DNA of 64,000 nucleotides, taken from positions 304,646 to 368,645 of the forward strand of contig NZ_JAAMPJ010000011.1 in NCBI RefSeq assembly GCF_011067745.1, written 5' to 3'. This document shows, piece after piece, positions 1 to 7,918 of this stretch. The translations under genes were made by a program, and so were the position numbers. The notes under the pieces were generated by a model, which saw only the letters and a list, made by a program, of their open reading frames with translations, had not been told where the DNA came from and did no database searches. Each line of letters opens with the position of its first letter. The stretch's first letter is position 1. The stretch is from Lentzea alba (GTDB lineage Bacteria; Actinomycetota; Actinomycetes; Mycobacteriales; Pseudonocardiaceae).

Positions 1-2720
1 CGGTTCCCTTCTCGTTCAAGGAGATCGACTCCGACGGCCTCACCGTCTACGTCGCCGATCCGGAACGGTCGCTGCGCGTCGCGGGCATCGCGGTCCGCCA
101 CGGCAAGCTGCGCCACATTCCCGTGCGGGACCGCAAGATCGCGGTGATGTTGTCGGCGTACCCGACCAAGCACTCCCGCATCGGCAACGCGGTCGGCCTG
201 GACACGCCGGCGTCGACCGTGCGGCTCCTCAAAGCCATGCAGGAGCACGGCTACGACATCGGCGACGAGCTGCCGGGTGTCGCGGAACTGGACGGCGACG
301 CGTTGATCCACGCGCTGATCGCCGCCGGTGGCCAGGACGCGGACTGGCTGACGCAGGAGCAGTTCGAGAGCAACCCCGTGCGCATCGCGGCGGCCGACTA
401 CCGGGCGTACTACGAGACGTTGCCCGAGGACTTCCGCGAGTCGATGCAGGAGCACTGGGGCGAGGCGCCGGGTGAGCTGTTCGTCGACCGCAGCAAGTCC
501 AAGGACGGCGAGATCGTGCTGGCCGCGTTGCGGTCGAACAACGTCGTCGTGATCGTGCAGCCGCCGCGCGGGTTCGGCGAGAACCCGATCGCGATCTACC
601 ACGACCCGGACCTGCCGCCGTCGCACCACTACCTCGCGGCGTACCGGTGGATCGAGTCGTCGTTCGGCGCGGACGCGGTCGTGCACGTCGGCAAGCACGG
701 CAACCTGGAGTGGTTGCCCGGCAAGACCGTCGGCATGTCGGCGTCCTGCGGCACGGACGCGGCGCTCGGAGACCTGCCGCTGATCTACCCGTTCCTCGTC
801 AACGACCCCGGTGAGGGCACGCAGGCGAAGCGGCGCGCACACGCCACGCTGGTCGACCACCTGGTGCCGCCGATGGCCCGCGCGGACAGCTACGGCGACA
901 TCGCGCGGCTGGAGCAGCTGCTCGACGAGTACGGCAACATCTCCGCGATGGACCCGGCGAAGCTGCCGGCGATCCGCGCGCAGATCTGGACGCTGATCCA
1001 GGCCGCGAAGCTCGACCACGACCTGGGCCTCGACGACCGGCCGCACGACGCCGAGTTCGACGAGTTCCTGCTGCACGTCGACGGCTGGCTGTGCGAGGTC
1101 AAGGACGTCCAGATCCGCGATGGCCTGCACATCCTCGGCGAGGCGCCCACCGGCAGCGTCCGGGTCAACCTCGTGCTCGCGATGCTGCAGGCGCGGCAGA
1201 TGTGGGGCGGCCAGGTCGCCGCGCTGCCGGGGCTGCGGGAAGCGCTGGGACTCACGACGACCGCGCGTGAAGACGTTGACGCCGTTGAGGAACAGGCCCG
1301 CGCCCTCGTCCAGGCGATGGAAGACGCGGGCTGGGACCGTGCCGCGGCCGCTGGTCTGCACGAGTCCGAGGACGTGCGGAAGATCCTGGAGTTCGCGGCC
1401 GTCGAGGTCGTGCCCAGGCTCGCCCGCACCACGGACGAGATGACGAACGTGCTGCACGCGTTGGACGGCGGCTACATCCCGGCCGGCCCGTCGGGTTCGC
1501 CGTTGCGCGGCCTGGTGAACGTGCTGCCGACCGGCCGCAACTTCTACTCGGTCGACCCGAAGGCCATCCCGTCGCGCCTCGCCTGGGAGACCGGCCAGGC
1601 GATGGCGGACTCGCTGCTCGCCAGGTACCGCGACGAGAACGACGGCGAATGGCCGCCGTCCGTCGGCCTTTCGGTCTGGGGCACGTCCGCGATGCGCACG
1701 GCCGGCGACGACATCGCCGAGGTGTTCGCGCTGCTGGGCGTGCGACCGGTGTGGGACGACCAGTCCCGCCGCGTCACCGGCCTGGAAGTGATCGCGCTGG
1801 AGGAACTGGGCAGGCCGCGCATCGACGTCACGGTCCGGATCTCCGGGTTCTTCCGCGACGCGTTCCCGCACGTGGTGTCCCTTTTGGACGATGCGGTGCA
1901 GCTGGTGGCGTCACTCGACGAGCCCGCGGACCAGAACTTCGTGCACGCGCACAAGGTCGCCGACCTCGCGGAACACGGTGACGAGCGCAGGGCGACGCTG
2001 CGGATCTTCGGCTCCAAGCCGGGCGCGTACGGCGCGGGCGTGCTGCCGCTGATCGACAGCCGCAACTGGCGCGACTCGTCGGACATCGCCGAGGTCTACG
2101 CGGTGTGGGGCGGGTACGCGTACGGCCGCGGGGTCGACGGTGTCGCGGCGCGCGAGGACATGGAGTCGGCGTACCGGCGGATCGCGGTGGCGGCCAAGAA
2201 CATCGACACCCGCGAGCACGACATCGCCGACTCGGACGACTATTTCCAGTACCACGGCGGCATGGTCACGATGGTGAAGGCGCTGACGGGCAAGGCGCCC
2301 GCCGCGTACGTCGGTGACAGCACGCGTCCCGAGGCGGTCCGGACCCGCACGCTGACCGAGGAGACTTCACGGATCTTCCGGGCCCGCGTGGTGAACCCGC
2401 GCTGGGTCGGGGCGATGCGCCAGCACGGGTACAAGGGCGCGTTCGAGCTGCAGGCGACGGTCGAGTACCTGTTCGGGTACGACGCCACGACCGGCGTGGT
2501 CGCGGACTGGATGTACGAGAAGCTGACCGAGACGTACGTGCTCGACCCGGAGACCCGCAAGTTCCTGCAGACCTCGAACCCGTGGGCGTTGCACGGCATC
2601 GCCGAGCGCCTGCTGGAGGCGGCGGAGCGCCAGATGTGGGAGCACCCGGAGCCCGCCACCCTCGACGCCCTCCGCGCCGCCTACCTGGAAACCGAGGGCG
2701 ACCTGGAAGACGGCGCCTGA
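1..2720 (+). CDS. cobN: Cobaltochelatase subunit CobN (5' truncated by window edge)
   Basis: The reading frame is open from base 3 and lacks its start, so about 905 C-terminal residues of a protein usually near 1200 residues are present. CobN is the large subunit of the aerobic cobaltochelatase, which with CobS and CobT inserts cobalt into hydrogenobyrinic acid a,c-diamide in the cytoplasm. Recognisable CobN/BchH-type blocks are YPTKHSRIGNAVG near base 160, HVGKHGNLEWLPGK near base 690 and YHGGMVTMVKALTG near base 2250. The gene stops at a TGA at 2718-2720. Other cobalamin genes would be expected upstream, outside the window. The next gene converges on it, separated by a tandem palindrome. 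BchH (Mg-chelatase) is less likely in this actinomycete context. Confidence 0.93.
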   Translation, partial: VPFSFKEIDSDGLTVYVADPERSLRVAGIAVRHGKLRHIPVRDRKIAVMLSAYPTKHSRIGNAVGLDTPASTVRLLKAMQEHGYDIGDELPGVAELDGDALIHALIAAGGQDADWLTQEQFESNPVRIAAADYRAYYETLPEDFRESMQEHWGEAPGELFVDRSKSKDGEIVLAALRSNNVVVIVQPPRGFGENPIAIYHDPDLPPSHHYLAAYRWIESSFGADAVVHVGKHGNLEWLPGKTVGMSASCGTDAALGDLPLIYPFLVNDPGEGTQAKRRAHATLVDHLVPPMARADSYGDIARLEQLLDEYGNISAMDPAKLPAIRAQIWTLIQAAKLDHDLGLDDRPHDAEFDEFLLHVDGWLCEVKDVQIRDGLHILGEAPTGSVRVNLVLAMLQARQMWGGQVAALPGLREALGLTTTAREDVDAVEEQARALVQAMEDAGWDRAAAAGLHESEDVRKILEFAAVEVVPRLARTTDEMTNVLHALDGGYIPAGPSGSPLRGLVNVLPTGRNFYSVDPKAIPSRLAWETGQAMADSLLARYRDENDGEWPPSVGLSVWGTSAMRTAGDDIAEVFALLGVRPVWDDQSRRVTGLEVIALEELGRPRIDVTVRISGFFRDAFPHVVSLLDDAVQLVASLDEPADQNFVHAHKVADLAEHGDERRATLRIFGSKPGAYGAGVLPLIDSRNWRDSSDIAEVYAVWGGYAYGRGVDGVAAREDMESAYRRIAVAAKNIDTREHDIADSDDYFQYHGGMVTMVKALTGKAPAAYVGDSTRPEAVRTRTLTEETSRIFRARVVNPRWVGAMRQHGYKGAFELQATVEYLFGYDATTGVVADWMYEKLTETYVLDPETRKFLQTSNPWALHGIAERLLEAAERQMWEHPEPATLDALRAAYLETEGDLEDGA

Positions 2721-2750
2721 TCCTCACTCGTCCGGCCCAACGTGTGTGGA

Positions 2751-2801
2751 CACGCGGGGGCCCCGCGTGCCCTCATTCGGCACGCGGGGACCCCGCGTGC
2801 C
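2751..2801. repeat. Tandem pair of near-perfect palindromes between convergent genes
   Basis: Two copies of the same GC-rich palindrome lie side by side. CACGCGGGG-G-CCCCGCGTG is at 2751-2769, and the second is at 2779-2801 with GG/CC added at the ends and A in the centre. The second copy lies inside the 3' end of the leftward regulator gene. The pair could end transcription from both sides, but there is no T-tract. It could also be a REP-like element. Confidence 0.6.
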
Positions 2802-3453
2802 GCTCGGAAACACGATCGAGGCGGACGCAGCAGTTGGGTGGTGACGGAGAGAGATGGGCGGTGTGCGTTGTTGACGCCAGGCCGTCCAGCAGGCCGCTGA
2901 TCAGACAGAGGTTCATCCCGCACACCAGTTGAGTGTGTTTTTGGGCGAGGCTGTGGAACGGGCAGTTGCCCAGCACGACCGTCGTGCCGTCCTGCCGCGG
3001 TTCGAAGCCGAGGTTCTCCAGCGCCTGGACGACGTCACCGTTCGCCGTGGAAGCCAGGTCCTCGCCCCACTCGTACGCGCGCCGGTTCAGGATCTCGCGC
3101 GGCGGTTCGCCCGTGGTCTGGGCTTCCAGCAGCGAGTCGGTGAGCAGGTGGCTCGCTGCCTCGTACCGTCGATCCGGCAGCGACACCTCGATCTGCTCGC
3201 CGGACCGCAGGTAGAGCTTCGCCGGCCGTCCCGCGCCCGGCCCGGTCCGGCCCGAGCGCCGTTCGTGGACCACGTCCAGCAGCCCCATCTCGACCAGCTT
3301 GTCGAGGTGGAACGCGGCGGTCGTGCGCGGCAGTCCGATGGCCTCGGAGGCCTCGTCCTTGCTGATGGGCGCGGTTTGGCGCGCCACGAAGTCGTAGAGC
3401 TTGCGCCGGTTCGGCTCGTCGAGGGCCGCGACGGCGGCGACGTGGTCGGCCAT
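2773..3453 (-). CDS. ArsR/SufR-like HTH regulator with C-terminal cysteines
   Basis: A 226-residue protein. Residues about 10-65 form a winged helix-turn-helix (NRRKLYDFVARQ, then ISKDEASEAIGLPRTTAAFHLDKL). The C-terminal half ends in a cysteine/histidine-containing block, GNCPFHSLAQKHTQLVCGMN at 162-181, with Cys164, Cys178 and Cys183. Proteins of this build are annotated as SufR-like or HTH-20 family regulators, and the cysteines may hold a metal or Fe-S cluster; that is inference. The gene is divergent from doxX-folE with a 78-base gap holding an inverted repeat, so it probably controls that pair and itself. The last 35 residues, from GLLDGL onward, look low in conservation and are partly encoded by a palindrome. 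Confidence 0.75.
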   Translation of the reverse strand: MADHVAAVAALDEPNRRKLYDFVARQTAPISKDEASEAIGLPRTTAAFHLDKLVEMGLLDVVHERRSGRTGPGAGRPAKLYLRSGEQIEVSLPDRRYEAASHLLTDSLLEAQTTGEPPREILNRRAYEWGEDLASTANGDVVQALENLGFEPRQDGTTVVLGNCPFHSLAQKHTQLVCGMNLCLISGLLDGLASTTHTAHLSPSPPNCCVRLDRVSERHAGSPRAE

Positions 3454-3492
3454 CTCTAAAACCTACTCCAGTTGACGAAATTCGGCACCTAG

Positions 3493-3522
3493 TTCTAACG
3501 TTGACCAAAGTTGTCGTTAGAA
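3493..3522. promoter_or_regulatory. Inverted repeat upstream of doxX, candidate operator
   Basis: TTCTAACG (3493-3500) and CGTTAGAA (3515-3522) form a perfect 8-bp inverted repeat with a 14-base spacer, directly before the AAGGAGG ribosome site (3521-3527) of doxX. The motif GTTGAC(G/C)AAA also occurs twice in the gap, at 3471-3480 and 3500-3509. The location between divergent genes suggests a binding site for the HTH regulator at 2773-3453. Confidence 0.5.
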
Positions 3523-3531
3523 GGAGGAGTC

Positions 3532-3909
3532 ATGGCAGTCCTGACGCGCACGGATCCGGCTGCGCAGGCGTTCGTGTTGCTGCGCACGGTCTTCACGGTG
3601 GCGCCGATCCTGTTCGGGCTGGACAAGTTCTTCAACCTGCTCGTGGACTGGCCCGTCTACCTGGCGCCGTGGATCGACTCGATCGTGCCCGGCACCCCGC
3701 AGACTGCGATGTACATGGTCGGCGTGATCGAGATCGTGGCCGGTGTGCTCGTGGCGCTGCGGCCGAAGTGGGGCGGGCTCGTCGTCGCCGCGTGGCTGCT
3801 CGGGATCATCGTGAACCTGGTGACCGGGCCCGGCTACTACGACATCGCGTTGCGCGACTTCGGCCTGCTGGTGGGCGCGCTGGCGTTGTCGAGGCTGGCC
3901 GCCCGATGA
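3532..3909 (+). CDS. DoxX-family small membrane protein
   Basis: A 125-residue protein with four hydrophobic segments (for example APILFGLDKFFNLL, AMYMVGVIEIVAGVLVAL, GGLVVAAWLLGIIVNLV and FGLLVGALALSRL). Its length and layout match the DoxX/DUF4267-like group of four-helix membrane proteins, some of which are linked to thiol-redox or membrane functions. The start was chosen at the ATG at 3532 because a strong AAGGAGG lies 5 bases upstream; the in-frame upstream start has none. Its stop overlaps the folE start (ATGA at 3906-3909), so the two are translationally coupled. Exact role unknown. Confidence 0.8.
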   Translation: MAVLTRTDPAAQAFVLLRTVFTVAPILFGLDKFFNLLVDWPVYLAPWIDSIVPGTPQTAMYMVGVIEIVAGVLVALRPKWGGLVVAAWLLGIIVNLVTGPGYYDIALRDFGLLVGALALSRLAAR

Positions 3910-4463
3910 CCGACCCGATCGACACCGAGGCGGCGCGGCAGGCGGTGACCGACCTGCTGAAGGCACTGGGGAAGGACCCGTACTCGGTGCACCTGGCCGA
4001 CACGCCGCGCCGCGTCGCCGAGGCTTACGCGGAGCTTCTGACGCCGAGAGAGTTCAACCTCACGACGTTCCCGAACGACGAGGGGTACGACGAACTCGTG
4101 CTGGCGCGCGGGATCCCGGTGCAGTCGTTGTGCGAGCACCACATGCTGCCGTTCCACGGGGTCGCGCACGTCGGATATCTGCCGGGCGAACGGATTCTGG
4201 GCCTGTCGAAGCTCGCGCGGGTCGTGGAGATGTTCGCCCGCGACCTGCAGGTGCAGGAACGGCTCACCAAACAGGTCGCCGACTGGTTGCAGGAACACTT
4301 GCAACCCAAGGGAGTCGGCGTCGTGATCGAGGCCGAGCACATGTGCATGACGCTGCGCGGCGTGCGGGCCAACGGATCCCGCACCGTCACGTCGGCGTTG
4401 CAGGGCGTGCTGCGGCACGATCCCGCGTCACGTCAGGAGTTCTTCACCCTCGTCCACTCCTAG
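3906..4463 (+). CDS. folE: GTP cyclohydrolase I
   Basis: A 185-residue cytoplasmic enzyme converting GTP to 7,8-dihydroneopterin triphosphate, the first step of tetrahydrofolate and pterin synthesis. The zinc and catalytic motifs are present: LCEHHMLPFHGVAHVGY with Cys-Glu-His-His, GLSKLARVVEMFA, and IEAEHMCMTLRGV with the second zinc cysteine. Length is normal for the short bacterial form. The ATG overlaps the doxX stop. FolE beside an HTH regulator and DoxX, rather than with folP/folB/folK, suggests a second or condition-specific copy (pterin synthesis or a zinc- or redox-linked paralogue). That is inference, because the genome's other folE cannot be seen. Confidence 0.93.
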   Translation: MTDPIDTEAARQAVTDLLKALGKDPYSVHLADTPRRVAEAYAELLTPREFNLTTFPNDEGYDELVLARGIPVQSLCEHHMLPFHGVAHVGYLPGERILGLSKLARVVEMFARDLQVQERLTKQVADWLQEHLQPKGVGVVIEAEHMCMTLRGVRANGSRTVTSALQGVLRHDPASRQEFFTLVHS

Positions 4464-4470
4464 CTCTCGC

Positions 4471-4527
4471 TGGCCATGAACGGCGCTTTTGTGGACCTGG
4501 GGTCCACAAAAGCGCCGTTCATGGCCA
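4471..4527. terminator. Perfect 27-bp-stem hairpin between folE and the EF-hand gene
   Basis: Bases 4471-4497 and 4501-4527 are exact reverse complements with only TGG between them. The element sits 7 bases after folE and 7 bases before the end of the convergent EF-hand gene, so it can act as a two-way terminator. It contains TTTT/AAAA tracts inside the stem. The 16-mer CGCCGTTCATGGCCAG from its right arm recurs at 34320-34335, so it may belong to a dispersed repeat family. Confidence 0.75.
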
Positions 4528-4534
4528 GAGGTGG

Positions 4535-5038
4535 CTAGACCGGGCCGAAGACGTAGGTGCCGGCGGCCTCCGCGTTGTCGCCGGCCCAGAACTCCAGCCA
4601 CAGCTGGGCGAACTCCTCGCGCGACAGCCTGCCGTCGCCGTCGAAGTCCAGCGCGGCGAAGTCGGTGACGCCGTCGTGCCCGAGCCACGCGGTGATCATC
4701 GTCCGGTACTCGTCCGACGAGATGTAGTCGTCCCGGTTCTCGTCCACGGCACCGAACATCGCTTCCGCCGTGTCGGTGACCGCCTCCGGGGTCTTCGGGA
4801 GCGCGTCCACGATGGTCAGGACGTCGTCGACGGTGACCCGGTCCTGGCCGGCGGCCGCCGAGAGGGTCGCCCACCAGCCCATCATCACGCCGGACAGCAG
4901 TTCCTCGTCGCCGCCGCGCAACGACACCCAGCGCGCGGTGAGCGCGCGGAAGTCGCTTTCGTCCAGGTAGCCGTCGCGGTTGGCGTCCATCGCGCCGAAC
5001 ACCACCGACACCTTGCGCCTTTGCAAGTCACTCGCCAT
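4535..5038 (-). CDS. EF-hand calcium-binding protein (calerythrin-like)
   Basis: A 167-residue soluble protein with three good EF-hand loops: DANRDGYLDESDF (18-30), DENRDDYISSDEY (99-111) and DFDGDGRLSREEF (131-143). A fourth, weaker loop is around AAGQDRVTVDDVL (62-74). This four-hand plan and length match actinobacterial calerythrin/CalD-type sarcoplasmic calcium-binding proteins, which buffer or sense Ca2+ in the cytoplasm. No signal peptide is seen. The ATG at 5036-5038 (MASDLQRRK) was chosen because the longer frame upstream has an arginine-rich non-protein-like composition. It lies 56 bases downstream of a LAL regulator gene on the same strand; a functional link is not evident. Confidence 0.85.
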   Translation of the reverse strand: MASDLQRRKVSVVFGAMDANRDGYLDESDFRALTARWVSLRGGDEELLSGVMMGWWATLSAAAGQDRVTVDDVLTIVDALPKTPEAVTDTAEAMFGAVDENRDDYISSDEYRTMITAWLGHDGVTDFAALDFDGDGRLSREEFAQLWLEFWAGDNAEAAGTYVFGPV

Positions 5039-5094
5039 GCGCAGCACGATAGGCCGAACGTCGCAACGGAAACCATCGGCCGAACGGGTCCGAA

Positions 5095-7680
5095 CTAACC
5101 GAAATCGAGTGCGTCTGCCAGCTGCAAGCGGCCGGAAACACCGAGCTTGCGGTAGGTGCCGGACAGCACGCCCTCCACCGAGTCCGCGGGCATCAGCAAC
5201 GTGGCGGCGATCTCCTCGTTGGAACGGCCGCGCGCCGCCAGCGCCGCCACCTGGTGCTCGGTCGGGGTCAGCGCGGTCGGTCCGGTCTGGCGCATCCGCC
5301 GAGGTCCGGCGCCCGTCGCCACCAGTTCGGAGTAAGCCCGCGCGGCCATCGCGGAAGATCCGCACTTCTGCGCGAGATCCACCGCCTCACGCAGATATGC
5401 CCGCGCACAGGACGAATCGCTCTGACGACGGACCACGACGCCGAGGTCGACCAACGCGCGCGCCAGCTCCAAACGGGCGGGTGACGAGCGCAGCACCCGC
5501 ACGGCCTCTTCCAGCAGCGTGCGTCCGGCCGTGCCCGCGGTCACCCGGCCCGCCGCGCGCAACGCCATGCCCAAGGCCCGTGGCGCGCCCCATTGCCGTG
5601 CCAGCGCGACCTCTTCCAGAGCGAGTTCGCGCGCCCGTTCGCCGTCGCCCAGCGCCGCGCAGGCCAGGGCCGCCCCGGAACGCCAGGCCAGCGGCGCGGG
5701 GTTGCGGTAGGGCCAGCCCTCGCAGTGCCGTCCGGCCGCCAGGAACGACTCCAGCGCCTCGTGATCCGCGCCTCGCACGGTCAGCATCCGGCCCTGAGTG
5801 GTGAGCAGGCTGGCGTAAGTCCACGTCCGGCGCGCCTCGTCGGTCGAGGCCTCGGCGATCACCGACGCGGCTTCGTCCGTGTGTCCTTCCTCGAGCAGGA
5901 TGTCGGCGAGCAACGCCGCGTGCCACGCGGACATGGCGTGCCAGCGCCGATCCTGCCGCAGGTGGTCGCCGGCCAACTCCAGGTCGGCGCGGGCCGACAC
6001 GAGATCTCCCTTGCGGCGCTGGACGTTCGCCCGCATGACGTACGTCAGCGCGCGCACCGCGGCAGGCTGCGTGCGATCCACGTCGTCGAGCAGTGCCAGC
6101 GCCGCGTCCGGCGAATCGGCCAGGTTGAGGATCATCGCGGACGCCAGCGACGACATCGTGCCCTTCGCCGACACCAGCGGAACCGCTTCGGCGGCACTGA
6201 TGTCACCGACCATCACGTGGTGCAGCACCCCGGCGGGCGTGTCGAGCGAGACCGACGACGGCACGGCCTCCTGCCACACCAACCCGTGCACGGCCAGATG
6301 TGCCTGTGCCCACGGCGAACCGGACAGCACCGCCGCCATCTCGGCCGGTTTTCCCTCGGCGTGCAGGGCGTAGGACAGCGCGACGGCGGCCTCCGGATCG
6401 TCCGAACTGGACTCGAAGGCCTCGCGCAACCGCGCGGAAGCGCCCGGCAGGTTGCCGACCAGTTCGGCGACACCCAGCAACCGCAACGCCCGCGACGGGT
6501 TAGCCACCGGTTCGCGCAGGGCCCGCCACAGCAACCGCGCGGCACCCGAGGTGTCGCCCTGGTTCACCGCCTCCTGCGCGGCCCGGTCGAGCACCTCGCC
6601 CGCCCACGGCTCCAGCCCCGGCGAGGTCTCCAGCAGATGGTCGGCCACGACTCGGTCCGACGCGCCGTGCGTGCGCAACGACCGTGCGGCCCGAAGATGC
6701 AGCGCAGCCCGCGATGAGGCGGGCATGTCGTTGAGCACCGCCGGCCCGGCCACCCCGAGCAGTTCGACCGTCCGGACGGCCTCGGCCAGCTCGACCGGCG
6801 ACAGCCCCGTCAGTTCGGCCAGCACCCCGTGCTGCGGGGACGGCCCGAGCACCGCCAACGCCTGCGCCGCGGCCACCACGGCGGCCGGACGGCGCCGCAG
6901 CCGGGCAGCCATGATCTCGCCGGACACCTCCGCGCCGCGTTGCGCGACCCGCCACGCGGCCTCGGCGGTCGGCGGCACCCCGTCCTCTGCCAACGCGCTG
7001 ACCAGCCGGGTCACCGCCAGCGGATTGCCGCCGGTCGCGTCCAGACACGCGGCGACGAACTCGGGAGCCGGGGCGGGGGAGATCAACGCGGCGACGGCGT
7101 CCGCGGACAAACCCTCCAGCGTCACCCGGCCGCACCCGCCCATGATCTCGCCATAAGAAGGGTCGTCGCACCGCTCACCGGCACCCACGGTCAGCACGAC
7201 CGCGATGGGCAGCCGTTGGACCCGCAACGTCAGATAGGCGAGCCAGCGCAACGACGCGGCGTCGGCCCAGTGCGCGTCGTCCACCGCGATGAGCAGGCCG
7301 GACGCGCCCGCCAGCGTCGCGGCCAGCCGGTACACGCCGTGCAGCACGGCGAAGCCGGCGGTCGGCGCGGTCAGCCGCAACGCGCCCAGCGCCTCCGCGG
7401 GCACGACGTCCGGGTCGATCAGGTCGAACAGCTGGGCCACGATTCCGAACGGCAGGTCGCCCTCCAGCGCACTGCCGCGGGCCCGCACGACGTGCCGGCC
7501 GGTGGCTTCCCAGCGTGCGGCGAGATCGTCCAGCACCGCGGTCTTCCCCGTGCCGGGAGCACCTTCCACCACGGTGGTCGTGCCCGGCGTCACTCGGTCG
7601 CTGATTCCGGCACACCACGCTTTCAGCCGGTTTTCCAAGATCTCTCCGCAATCCGTGGGTAATGGATCAGCGGAATTCAT
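5095..7680 (-). CDS. LAL-type LuxR transcriptional regulator
   Basis: An 861-residue regulator. The N-terminal AAA/NACHT-like ATPase has Walker A GAPGTGKT (40-47) and Walker B LLIAVDDAHWAD (129-140). A long helical TPR-like middle follows. The C-terminal LuxR HTH begins LTPTEHQVAALAARG and includes RSNEEIAATLLMPADSVEG near 804-861. LAL proteins are ATP-dependent activators, often of secondary metabolism or sugar use. It is divergent from a second LAL gene, with an inverted repeat in the 238-base gap. No biosynthetic cluster adjoins it, so its target cannot be named. Confidence 0.9.
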   Translation of the reverse strand: MNSADPLPTDCGEILENRLKAWCAGISDRVTPGTTTVVEGAPGTGKTAVLDDLAARWEATGRHVVRARGSALEGDLPFGIVAQLFDLIDPDVVPAEALGALRLTAPTAGFAVLHGVYRLAATLAGASGLLIAVDDAHWADAASLRWLAYLTLRVQRLPIAVVLTVGAGERCDDPSYGEIMGGCGRVTLEGLSADAVAALISPAPAPEFVAACLDATGGNPLAVTRLVSALAEDGVPPTAEAAWRVAQRGAEVSGEIMAARLRRRPAAVVAAAQALAVLGPSPQHGVLAELTGLSPVELAEAVRTVELLGVAGPAVLNDMPASSRAALHLRAARSLRTHGASDRVVADHLLETSPGLEPWAGEVLDRAAQEAVNQGDTSGAARLLWRALREPVANPSRALRLLGVAELVGNLPGASARLREAFESSSDDPEAAVALSYALHAEGKPAEMAAVLSGSPWAQAHLAVHGLVWQEAVPSSVSLDTPAGVLHHVMVGDISAAEAVPLVSAKGTMSSLASAMILNLADSPDAALALLDDVDRTQPAAVRALTYVMRANVQRRKGDLVSARADLELAGDHLRQDRRWHAMSAWHAALLADILLEEGHTDEAASVIAEASTDEARRTWTYASLLTTQGRMLTVRGADHEALESFLAAGRHCEGWPYRNPAPLAWRSGAALACAALGDGERARELALEEVALARQWGAPRALGMALRAAGRVTAGTAGRTLLEEAVRVLRSSPARLELARALVDLGVVVRRQSDSSCARAYLREAVDLAQKCGSSAMAARAYSELVATGAGPRRMRQTGPTALTPTEHQVAALAARGRSNEEIAATLLMPADSVEGVLSGTYRKLGVSGRLQLADALDFG

Positions 7681-7771
7681 GCTAGGAGAAAGAGCACCAC
7701 TTGCCCAGGTAAAGGTTCCTGAGCCAGGAGGCGTCTCAACAGGGTGACGGCCCGTATGATCCGCCGGGCAA

Positions 7772-7787
7772 CTACCCGAATGGGTAG
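7772..7787. promoter_or_regulatory. Inverted repeat between divergent LAL genes
   Basis: CTACCC-GAAT-GGGTAG is a perfect 6-bp inverted repeat at 7772-7787 in the gap between the two divergent LuxR-type genes (7680 and 7919). This is the only clear dyad I see in the gap. It could be a LuxR-type binding site shared by both promoters. Confidence 0.4.
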
Positions 7788-7918
7788 CGGCAGCCGGGCG
7801 GTGACCTCAGGTGATCATCCCAACGGCCCAGGGGCGCTGCCTCGGGGCTGGTCGGGATGTGGGTCGTTGTGGTAAGGCAGCGCTTGTTCTCCGCCGCCGC
7901 GGAGCGAAAGGAAAATGG

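Noticed and set aside
4471..4527. Considered as an attachment site or IS end.
   Set aside because: No integrase, tRNA or transposase lies nearby and there is no target duplication; a terminator or repeat explains it better.
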